From positions 456,558,379 to 456,622,378 of the forward strand of contig CM077676.1 in the NCBI GenBank assembly GCA_039707655.1: a DNA stretch of 64,000 bases. Direction: 5' to 3'. The notes beneath the pieces were generated by a model, which was given only the letters and a program-made list of their open reading frames with translations, made no database searches and had not been told where the DNA came from. Position numbers and translations under genes: made by a program. The DNA comes from Elymus sibiricus (taxonomy: Eukaryota > Streptophyta > Magnoliopsida > Poales > Poaceae). Positions 34,835-45,424 of this stretch are shown one piece after another; position 1 is the first letter of the stretch, and each line of letters begins with the position of its first letter.

Positions 34835-37800
34835 TCAACCTTTGCAGACATATTTCCATGTCTTCGGCTTCAGCAGCATAGGCTCTGCACAGATTATTAA
34901 TGTCAAAACTCACACTTAGAGCAACATCACTGAAGAAAGAAATGACAAATTTAGGTTACAACGATATTTGATTTGCTACAGTTTTCTGTCGTACTACTAG
35001 TGATGCTGTTATCTTTATCTAACTAGTGCATTCAATACTAAATAGTAAGTAACAGAGAAGATAATTGATGCGTGCTTACTTCCATAATAATGGGCATCTA
35101 TCCCTTCCACCTGGATGCTGCCCAACCGTTGCTGCAGGCTTACAGGGAGCGTCTTCATGCCACAGTTTCTAATGATAATTTGTTGGAGAGATGAGTATGC
35201 CCCCGACCAATCCGGTAGAGATGACAGGGTAAAGCATTCCAATAGGCAGAGGAGTTCCAACGATGGGAGATCTCCCGAGCGAGATTCCAGAGACGTCAAA
35301 CGAGTTCAGTAAATAACTTTTAGTTCTTTGAGGGACTGGGGAAGATGGAGGACCCTTGTTAAGCTTTGACAACCGAATACTGTTAATTTTTCTAAATGCT
35401 CCGCCACCGCTCCGGATGAGGATGATGCCGACACCTCTGGTATACTAGATGGCCCTTGACGACTCGACGATGCTGACTGTCCCTGATGCAGGCTCATACT
35501 GGATATGGACTCAAGCTTACTGCACTTGGAGATGTGCATTGTTCTGAGAGATGCAGGGACACTGAAAACCGTAACTAAACTATCACAGCTCGTTATTTTC
35601 AGAAACTCTAACTGTGGCAGGAGCTGCCTCGTTTCTGATGATGTTGATGGCTCAGCAGGAGCTTGTGCATATCCAGTCAGATTCTTGCAACTCTCAATAA
35701 GAAGCCTCCTCAAGGATACCAATCCTTGGAACTCTTTTTTTGGCCAGTGAACGAGAGCGTCAGAACTGTGAATTGTCAACTCCTCAAGGTGTACAAAACA
35801 CGCACACAGATCTGTCACACATGAATTGAAGTTTATTAACTTCATAACTGCCAGAGGAAAATCATGACCATTCCATTTTTCCTTGCCGTCCAGCACTTTC
35901 TTTAAACCATGCTCAGCTGCTGCCGGGGTTGTTTCTGCATTGTCTTCAAGAATATGCAGTTGCAGATCGGTCAATGAAGTAATATGTCTAGCTACCCACG
36001 TGTACATCTCTGTGTCATGTGCTTCCATGCATAATTGACTGAGTTGTGGTGATTTAGCTGTAGTTGTCAACTCTGGACATCTCTCAATAAAAACCTTCTG
36101 GAGGTGAGGGAAGGTCGGTTGTCCTGGCAATGCTGTCAACTTTTTACAGTCTCTAATACACAACTTCTCAAGCAGCGGGAACATTATCTCTTCTCCTTGC
36201 ATCACATCATTATCTATTTCCCACCATCTCTCCAAACATACAAGACCTTGTAGCGTAAGCTCCTTCAGATTTTGAAATGCAAAGGATGTACCACGGTTAT
36301 GGCTGAACAACCATTGCAGTTTTTTACAATCAACAAAATGGATCTCAACAAAGTTTTGTAACATAGCCATCCATGTTGGGAAGGTGGTGGCTCCATAGGA
36401 GTGTATCCTTATAGCATGCAGCCCATCATGAGGTTTGAGATTCTCCGGCAGTACTCTTGCATCCTTCCCTTCACCGGACCATCTTAATGTCAATTCTCTT
36501 AGTTCCTTCTTGTTCACGAGGTTTGCCCGTGTCGCATCTTCTTCTGTCACGTTCTCTAGATTACGTAGCTCTAGTTCACCACCAAGGTTTAAATTCCCAA
36601 TCTCTCCAACATTGCTGCAATTAGAGCCACTACCTGCTACAAAACATGTAAGTGTCTGTAGGGATGTAAGATTTCCGAGGTGTCTAGGCATGCTCTTCAG
36701 CCTTGGGCAACCATGAGTGTAAAGGTGACGGAGGGCAGTCATATACTTCAGTTGTTTTGGAAGACCACTGAGATATTTGCAGCCAGAGAGGTTCAGCGTT
36801 TGTAGGTTGTACAGAATACTCATATCTCCAGGAAGTTCTTTGATGCCACTTCTTGAGAGATCTAGGTACCTCAGATGATGTAGATGCTTTGGTTTCAGCG
36901 GAAATGATCTTCCGTATGAAGAGAGCTGTAATGCTTGCAAAGAGCTGTATTTTGAAAGATGCCGCGGCCGAATAAATGTTTTTCTATCACATAGAATTGT
37001 TTGGATAGCTGGAGAGTGGTTCTCTGGAAAACCATTAAAAATTAATCTTGGTCTGTTGCATGACAAAAATAAATGCCGAACATTGTCTGGAAGCCAATCA
37101 CTCTAACTTGGTTCCTCAGTTCGCAAGGCACATTCCTTTTGCATTACAGACAGTGCAACATCATGCATAAGATCATGGATTTTACATGTAGTTCTAGAAT
37201 AACAGAAGCCAGTGTCTTCAATTTCCTTGACTGTGGCTCGGACTTGTTTCACATCCTGAAAGAATGACCTTGAGGTCAGCTCCTTGAAAATGTGTTTCCC
37301 AATGGTTTCAAGACGAACTTGCTTTTCTTCAATAATAAAGCCATGTGCAATCCATAGTTGGATCAGCTTGTCCACATCAATCTCGTAATCTTTGGGAAAT
37401 ATAGCACAGTAAGCAAAGCAATGCTTCATATGTGACGGCAAGTCATTGTAACTAAGATTGAGTATTGGTAAGATTCCAGTGTCCTCGGTGCAAATGCTAC
37501 TTCTGCTTGATACAGCCTTCCATTCTTCCTCACTGGTCTTGGTACGCAATACGGAGCCAAGTGCTGTTGCAGCTAAAGGAGAGCCAACACATCTCTTCAC
37601 AATCTCACCAACCATATTCACCAAAGCGATAGGCCTGTCCTCTTTCCTCTGAAAACAACTAAATGCTCTTGTCTCAATGATTTCCTTTATGTATTTTCCT
37701 TCCAAAGCTTTGAGATTATAAGGTTCAACAGTGCCCATTATTTCAGCCACTCCTTCATCACGAGTAGTTGTCAAGACCACACTACCCATGCCACCATATT

Positions 37801-38776
37801 CAAGGCGGGCCTTGAGCTTTTCCCATTTATGAACCTCTCTTGTCCAGACATCATCCAATACAAGGAGGTACCTATGCCCACTCACAACATTTTGAAGGAT
37901 ATCCAGCGGTGTCTTCTTCCTGGAAGCTGCCGCTTCTGTACCATCATTCTTCTTCTTGGAAGCAAGTGCTTCCGTACCATCATCTTTCTTCCCGGGAGCT
38001 GCATCAACTATACTTTTAGCCAAAGAATCCACATTAAAGACGTTAGAGACACACACCCATAGCAGCATATTGAAATGCTTCTGAATTTCAGGGTCATTGT
38101 AAACAAGTTGTGCTAATGTGGTCTTGCCCAGACCCCCCATTCCAACGACGGGAACAACTGTGAGATCTGCATTGTTGGCTTGACCAACTATAATATCAAC
38201 AATATTCTTGTTATCATTCTCCCTCGATCTGCTGGTGATGTTCTTCATATCGAAAATATCATTATCCATCTCCCGCCATTGGTTAGTTACCGGCTGTCGT
38301 TGCTGATTTTGAAAGCCAAAGGTATTCATTTCAGTCATAAGGGCCTCAATGTCCCGAACAATCTTGCGGAGCTTTCTTCCCATCCTGTTACGGAATACAA
38401 AACGGTTGTGAGTGGGAAAGAATTTTACCACATGGAAGCCAAGCTGCCTGTAGTGCCCCTTCCTTTTTGCTTCGCGACGAAGCGCCTCATACTTGAACTC
38501 ATCAAAGACTTCATTCGCCTCGTAAGCCACCTTCTTTGTGGCCTCGAGCCATGCTGCCACCCCTGCTCTGCGGGCTGCCGCCTGCTCAGAGTCGGCTGCT
38601 GCCTGCTCAGCATCGGTGATGATGTCCAGGATGAGCAGCAGTTTGCGCTTCAAGATAGCATGTTGCTCCTCCATGCCCTTCATCACCTTGTACTGGTTGA
38701 GGAGGTCGCTGGACATCTTGTTCTTCAAAATGGAGAGCAGTGGTCCGACCACCATGGTGGCCACCAGCTCCGCCAT
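34835..38776 (-). pseudogene. NLR-2: CC-NB-ARC-LRR gene with two in-frame stops (RGA type)
   Basis: The ATG at 38776 opens 557 codons of CC and NB-ARC: P-loop GMGGLGKTT 212-220, kinase-2 LLVLDDVW 304-311, TTTR 336-339, GSPLA 398-402, [11 protein letters not shown] 453-463, MHD 537-539. A TAG at 37103-37105 follows EEPS; NLR-1 has CAG at the matching Gln. The LRR part continues in the same frame to a TGA at 35306-35308, then to the donor at 35080/35079 (GGAA|GTAAGC). The last exon (34835-34884) adds KPMLLKPKTWKYVCKG-stop in phase. A CC-NB-ARC-only protein could still be made. A short tandem duplication lies at residues 263-285. Confidence 0.92.
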
Positions 38777-39653
38777 TGGAATCCAGAGGAGCACAGGTGC
38801 AGTGCAAGGTGGAGAAGAAAATGGTCTGAGCAAGTTGCGTTTGCGTGTTTGTGAGGAAAGTGGAAGCAAATGGTAGTACTGACCCTCGGGAAGCAAGTGC
38901 ATCGACTACCACAATACAAAACCGACGGTGGGATGTGCACTCGCATGCCTGTGCATGATGATAAAAGCATGCCTTTCACACTGCTTTATCTGCATTTTAA
39001 ATAGTTCAGCACGCGCTGTCCAATCTTTTATGCCTTCGATCTGCATCATTCTGCCCATTGGTATGTCTTTCCAGAAAGAATAACATATCTGCATGTTCCT
39101 CGAAAGAGGTATACACCACGCACCACGCACTCCTGCTGCTGCATCCATAGCTTTTCTTACATTCTCCCTTGGCTCCTGTGCTACTATATTCCTTCATGTG
39201 ACCATGTCAGAAGAGAACACTTGGTTCTTTCACATGACCTGTTTCTAATGATAATATTAGACAACCAGTGGAAAAGAACAGTACAGAAAAAAACATAAGG
39301 TACGAAGTTACCAGATAATGAATTAGCAAACAAGTAGAAAATGCAGGGGAGATAAAATAGGCAGTGGAAAGTTTCGAGAAAATGCAGTGGCCAACTGTAA
39401 GAACATACTACAATAGATAAAAATAGCGTGTATTTTGTGACTATTTCTGATAAGTGTGTCATTAGGCTTAAAACCACCAAAATGTGAGAATAAGGTGTTT
39501 TAGCAAAGATTGAAAAATATATAAGATGTTATTATGTCAAATACAATGTGTAAGTTGTTGTACTAAGAGTTTAGGTCCCAAGTTTAATCCTGGGTAATTT
39601 GGGCTTCTCCAACAAGAAGGTTCCGAGACCAGCTCTAGGTCTTGTATTCTTAC

Positions 39654-39791
39654 CTGAGTGGATGAGTCTAAGTTTAAGATATCATATTGCTTCTTAATGC
39701 CCTTCATCACCTTGTACTGGTTGAGGAGCTCACTGGACACCTTTCCCATGATGATTTTGACCACTGGCCTGACCACCATGGCTTCCGCCAT
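39654..39791 (-). pseudogene. NLR N-terminal fragment ending at a splice donor
   Basis: The ATG at 39791 gives 46 codons. About the first 38 match the NLR coiled-coil start ([22 protein letters not shown]); the last few do not. It stops precisely at CAG|GTAAGAATAC, which matches the donor and intron start of the NLR-1 leader exon. It therefore fuses coding sequence to the leader-exon/intron boundary, inside what should be intron 1 of NLR-2. Confidence 0.75.
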
Positions 39792-40411
39792 TGGAACACC
39801 AAGGACTCGCAAGAACACAGAGAAGCACAAAGTGCAGTGCACGGTGGAGAAGAAAATGGTCTGAGCAAGACGCGCTTGCTTGTGAGCAAAAGTGAAAGCA
39901 AATGTTAGTGCTGAATCAATAAAATAACACACCATTAACACAGCTTTGTCCGTGCTTTATGCCTTTTTTCTGGATGTGCATCATCCCGTTGGCTAGCCAA
40001 GAAGACCCTTTTTCTTCTTGGCTAGTGGCATGCCTTTCCACTAAGAATAACATATCTGCAATTTCCTCGAAAGAGGTATGCACACCTGCATTGCTTTTCT
40101 TACATTCTCCTTGCTCATGTGCCACAGTGACCATGTCAGGAAAAAAAACACTTTGTTCTTTCACATGAATTATTCCTAGCATTGATATTAGACACCACCG
40201 AGTTGCCCCAAAGAAAACACACACACACACACAGTACATAACCGGTAGAAAATACAGTACAGAAACCATGGAACAAAGTTACCAAAAAATGCAGTGGAGA
40301 TAAAATTCAGTAGCAGAAAGTTGCCCAAAAATGCAGTGGCCAACTGTTAGAATATATGTACAGTATAGAAAAATACTGTCGATTTTGTGATAAGAGTGTC
40401 GTAAAATACAG

Positions 40412-40437
40412 TTGAGCTTTCCCCATTTACGAACCTC
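40412..40437 (-). other. Filler segment derived from NB-ARC coding sequence
   Basis: 26 bases match NLR-2 coding at 37812-37837 with two mismatches (TTGAGCTTT-CCCATTTA-GAACCTCT). It sits exactly at the junction between two tandem modules. Confidence 0.7.
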
Positions 40438-41103
40438 TATGCATTGCTTTTCTTGCATTTCTTACATTCTCCTTGGCTCATGTGCCACAGTGACCATGTC
40501 AGGAAAAAAAACACTTTGCCCTTTCACATGAATTATTCCTAGCAACGATATTAGACACCACTGAGTTGCCCAAAACACACACACACACACAGAGTAGATA
40601 AGCCATAGAAAATGTAGTGCAGAAACCATGGAACAAAGTTACCAAAAAATGCAGTAGAAAATGCAGTGGAGATAAAATTCAGTAGTAGAAAAGTTGCCCA
40701 AAAATGCAGTAGCCAACTGCTAGAGTAGATGTACAGTAGAGAAAAATACTGTCGATTTTTGTGATTAGAGTGTCATTAGGCTCAAGACCACTAATGCGAG
40801 AATGTGTAAAGTGTTATTTTGTCAAAGACAATGTGTAAGGTGCTACATGATCAGAGACCAAAGAAGAGCGCGGCATTTTATCAAATCCCTCGCCCACTTC
40901 AACCCGGATCTGAACCAGCATAAGAGTTTTTTTTTTAATCTGAGCATAAGAGTTTCTTAGGTAAACCAATTAGGATGCAGTTGCAGTATGTACGTAGTCA
41001 TACTCAGGAAAGAGTTCAATGTTGTACTGTAATATGGATGGACCTAATGTGCGAGAAGAAGCTTCCTAATCCTGTAGACCAGCTCTAGGTTCAGTATTCT
41101 CAC

Positions 41104-41400
41104 CTGATTTGATTCGCCGGCAGCTCCACCCCATTCCGTCCGTGGTTGCTCCCGCAGCCGACGGTTGTTGGAGAAGCGGAGAGGAACGAGGACGGCGGCG
41201 CCAGAAGACGACGACAGCGGGGCGGCGCCCTGGCCTCCATCCGATGGCGCCAGAAGACGACGGCAGAGAAGGCAGCGGGGCGAGCCTCCTCCGATGTTGC
41301 CTGGCGATCTCCCGGATTTGGGGATTCCGTCGGAGAAAATGAGGAAACGGTGTTTAAAAAAAAAAAAACTTCAAACCTTCAAAGGGAACGAACGAACGAC
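41104..41400 (-). other. Probable 5' noncoding exon of NLR-2
   Basis: Homologous to 12982-13575 and ending at donor ATCAG|GTGAGAAT. It contains a tandem GCGCCAGAAGACGACG repeat. The transcription start is not determined. Confidence 0.5.
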
Positions 41401-41739
41401 GACCCAGTCAGTGAATCTGCTCAGCGAATGCTCAGGCCCACAAGGCCCAGGTCCACCGGACTATCGAAAGCCCAGTTGAAGCGACGCAGCGCCCCAGACA
41501 ACCGAAAGTTTGCCTCAAAAAACAAAAACGGACAACCGAAAGTTTGAAACGGAAATCAAACTTCTCCCATGATTTAAACAGCAAACCTAAACGATACTGC
41601 TAGTGAAAATTTTAAAATATAGAAATCAGGACAAAAAAGAATTCAGAATAGGATAAAAGTTAACTAAAAATGAGCTACAGTACTATTTCATTTGTCTATA
41701 GAGTATAATAGAGTACAAAAATCATAAACAAGCTACATC

Positions 41740-42110
41740 TGCGATGCATATGGAACGAGCGAGTTGCTGCGCACGCCCACACCGTGGCCTAAAGCAGAGC
41801 GTGGTGAAGCTCTTTCTATCTTTGCTCGCCACCAATCAAATCACCCTACAGTCTTTGCATATTTTTTGGCTGATCAATTTTTTCTTCTTCTGCACAGGCT
41901 TCAGACTAATGTCTAGAGTTGGGTGAGTCCCCTGAGCCACACCCTTCCGAGATTGATGGGACGAACGGCATGCCGAGGTCGCCCATCGACAAGCTTCTCA
42001 TTGGTCAGGATCACCGAGGAGTACAATCTGAATGCCGTCGGTGACCTCTCCAGATACTCGGTCTGCCATCATGTCTGATTTTAAAACCACACATTATCTC
42101 CGAAACTCAC
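41740..42110 (-). repeat. Start of a further NLR unit (unit 4), flank only
   Basis: 41740-41930 repeats 33490-33690 and 41930-42110 repeats 21830-22020. CACTA-2 begins soon after, so any unit-4 gene would lie beyond it or is lost. Confidence 0.6.
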
Positions 42111-42349
42111 TGTCCCCTAAGAGCATAAAATCTTTGCTTAATTGGTTGACGATTGATTGGGCACCGTGTCAACGCACCATGTGATGTAAACGTTTTGAAT
42201 TTTCGCCAGTTCTTTCTCCGTGTTCTGTTATAATCTGCGAGGGAGGGACGATGTCGGTGGTGCATCCTCGGCTCGCTCCAGTGCTTGTAGTGGTCGTTAG
42301 GTAGTCCATAGAGCTGCTTATAATTTTTCACTAGTAGAGAAACAGCCTT

Positions 42350-42535
42350 TAGTCCTGGTTGGAAAAGGCCTTTAGTCCCGGGTCACCAACCGGGACAATT
42401 AAATCGGGACTAAAGGCCCCCACCCTTTAGTCCCGGTTGGCCACGACCCGGGACTAAAGGACCTCCACGTGGCCGCGTGCTAGCCCGGGGGCTGGGGGAC
42501 CTTTAGTCCCGGTTGGTGACACCAACCGGGACTAA
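42350..42535. repeat. CACTA-2 left subterminal hairpins
   Basis: Four units of CTTTAGTCCCGGTTGG or its complement, arranged as short inverted pairs. Confidence 0.9.
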
Positions 42536-42590
42536 GGGTTTAGGGGTTTAGGGTTTTTGGGGTTTAGGGGTTTAGGGTTTTAGGCTTTAT
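42536..42590 (+). repeat. Telomere-like GGGTTTAGGG tract
   Basis: About six imperfect TTTAGGG units directly inside the subterminal hairpins of CACTA-2. Confidence 0.8.
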
Positions 42591-43510
42591 GGTTTATTTT
42601 TCCTTTTCATTTTGTGTTTTCCATTCAATTCTTTTCATTTCAAACATATTTTACGCTACTACATACTGTATACGTTATGCATATATAATATAATTTCTCG
42701 TACGACCATACACACATATATATACAATTTGGTATATACAATTTCTCCTACAATTTACAGATCATTACATGCAGGCATTAGGTGCAATGGTATTCTCCTC
42801 TTTCAGATATGACCTCCCTAAGAAAAAATCCCGCAAGTTCCTCTTGAATTGCTCGTATGCGGTTCTTTGGTAGGAGCCTATCCCGCATCTCTTGCATCTT
42901 TAAAGAAGGAGATCAATATGAATATATTAGTTGTGTGTATATATATTAGATCATTAAAAAAAATTGTGAATAGTGTTTACGTACCTGTAGTTGTCTTACA
43001 TCTCTGCGCCATTCGGTCGTCATGCGAATGTTCTCGCAAACGTAGTATGCACATAAATTAGTCCCCTGTTCCTGCCTCATGCACTTTGCGAGAATAGAAT
43101 TCAATCAGATAATAATCAAGCATGATAATGGTATTGATACTAGAATTAAAGAGGTGCGCGGACCTAGCTAGTAGTACTTAATTACCTTGATCCGTCGCCA
43201 TGACAGCTTCGGTTTCCATTTACCGACAACCTCTTTGATGAACCGTTTCCAAACCCTGCCCGACAAAGAAAATGAATAAATGAGTTATTAATTACTTGAT
43301 ATCAGGAAATGAACGAAAGAGGCCGATATAGTGCGATACTGATTGTAATTACCTGTCGAGCATCAAAATCAAGCTGGTGTATTCTTGAGGGTCTCTACGT
43401 AGTGAGTCCATGGTTTCAACAGTTCCAGCGTCAACTTTAATGTTTAGCAGGATCCAGTGGAACCTGCGCACACGTTTATATAAGCAGGCATGCATAACTC
43501 ATGAACTACA

Positions 43511-45374
43511 TGTTGGGGAACGTTGCATGGGAAACAAAATTTTTCCTACGCACACATAAGATCTATCCATGGTGATGAGCATCTACGAGAGGGAGAGTGA
43601 ATCTACATACCCTTGTAGATCGCTAAGCGGAAGCGTTAATAAACGCGGTTGATGTAGTCGAACGTCTTCGCGATCCAAATCGCCGAGCGTCCCGCGATCC
43701 AATCACGATCCTTCCGATCTAGTGCCGAACGGACGGCACCTCCGCGTTCAACACACGTACGGCTTGATGACGCCTTCACCTCCTCGATCCAGCGAGCGAT
43801 GGTGAAGTAGTGGTTGAGTTCCAGCAGCACGACGGCGTGGTGATGGTGGTGAGGAACAATCTCTGCAGGGCTTCGCCAAGCACTACGGAGATTATGACGG
43901 AGGAACTAGAGGGCTAGGGTTGCCGGCACACGGCTTGGGAAATCCTGATGTGTCCCGTGTGCTAGCCCTGCCCCTCTATTTATATGTTGAGCCTTGGGGT
44001 CTAAACTTGGAGTAAAAGCCTCCTCCGGGTCGGTTTTGCCCGCACAAGGTCGGTTTGGCCCGCAGGGAAAGAGTCCAACTCGGATCCCTGCCGTACCGTG
44101 CACAGCCGCGCACAAGCGGTAGTACCGCTTCACACAAGCGGTAGTACCGCTTGGGCGGTAGTACCGCTTCACACAAGCGGTAGTACCGCTCTGGCGGTAG
44201 TACCGCTTCACACAAGCGGTAGTACCGCTTACGCGGCAGCAAAACTACTTTTGCGCTTTCCAATACCTCGTGGGCTTTATCCTTTTGGCCCATATAAAGT
44301 GTTGCTGCACCCGAACACTTCGGTAAACATCCGGAACCCATTCCGGTGAACTCTGGAACTCTTCCGGAGATCGAAACACTATTATCACATATATCAATCT
44401 TTACCTCCGGACTCTTCCGGAGATCCTCGTCATGTCCGGGATCTTATCCGGGACTCCGAACAACTTTCGGTCACCAACATAATAACTCAATTATACTAAT
44501 CGTCACCAAACGTTAAGTGTGTAGACCCTGCGGGTTCGAGAACTATGTAGACATGACCGAGACACCTCTACGGCCAATAACCAATAGCGGGACCTGGATG
44601 CCCATATTGGCTCCTACATATTCTACGAAGATCTTTATCGGTCGAACCTCTATGTCAAGGATTCAGTTAATCCCGTATGCTGTTCCCTTTGTTCTTCGGT
44701 ATGTTACTTGCCCGAGATTCGATCGTCGGTATCACTATACCTAGTTCAATCTCGTTACCGGCAAGTCTCTTTACTCGTTCCGTAATACAAGATCCTGTGG
44801 CTAACTCTTTAGTCACTTTGCTTGCAAGGCTCAATGTGATGTTGTATTACCGAGTGGGCCCTGAGATACCTCTCCGTCATACGGAGTAACAAATCCCAGT
44901 CTTGATCCATGCCAACCCAACAGACACCCTCGGAGATACCTGTAGAGCACCTTTATAGTCACCCAGTTACGTTGCGACGTTTGATACACACAAGGTATTC
45001 CTCCGGTGTCAGTGAGTTGCATGATCTCATGGTCAAAGGAACAGATACTTGACATGCAGAAAACAATAGCAATAAACTGACACGATCAAAATGCTACGTT
45101 TACAGCTTGGGTCTTGTCCATCACATCATTCTCCTAATGATGTGATCCCGTTATCAAATGACATCTCATGTCAATGGCTAGGAAACCTTAACCATCTTTG
45201 ATCAATGAGCTAGTCAACTAGAGGCTTACTAGGGACACAGTGTTGTCTATGTACCCACACATGTATTTGAGTTTCCAATCAATACAATTATAGCATGGAT
45301 AATAAACGATTATCATGAACAAGGAAATATAATAATAACCAATTTATTATTGCCTCTAGGGCATATTTCCAACA
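43511..45374 (-). repeat. Angela 3' LTR
   Basis: Reads on the minus strand from TGTTGGAAATATGCC (45374) to CCCCAACA (43511). Identical to the 5' LTR except at 43540. Confidence 0.97.
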
Positions 45375-45385
45375 GTCTCCCACTT
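45375..45385 (-). promoter_or_regulatory. Angela polypurine tract
   Basis: AAGTGGGAGAC on the minus strand abuts the 3' LTR start TGTTGG; it primes plus-strand synthesis. Confidence 0.85.
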
Positions 45386-45424
45386 GCACTAGAGTCAATA
45401 ATCTAGTTCACATCACTATGTGAT

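Larger units (their letters stand above)
39090..40870 (-). repeat. Repeated modules in the NLR-2 upstream intron
   Basis: A module of about 350-400 bp occurs three times (about 39135-39565, 40090-40436 and 40443-40860), marked by CATTCTCCTTGGCTC, GTGACCATGTCAGGAAAA and AAAAATGCAGTGGCCAACTG. A related single copy lies at 12450-12870 upstream of NLR-1. (CA)n runs occur near 40217-40234 and 40573-40590. Confidence 0.75.

Noticed and set aside
42536..42590. Possible telomere end
   Set aside because: Short, imperfect and embedded between CACTA terminal repeats and coding exons.
44114..44230. Regularly spaced palindromes resembling a CRISPR array
   Set aside because: Located in a plant retrotransposon LTR, spacers are short and alike; not CRISPR.
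43636..45055. Small ORFs in the LTR (repeated at 50809-52228)
   Set aside because: Identical because the LTRs are identical; not coding.
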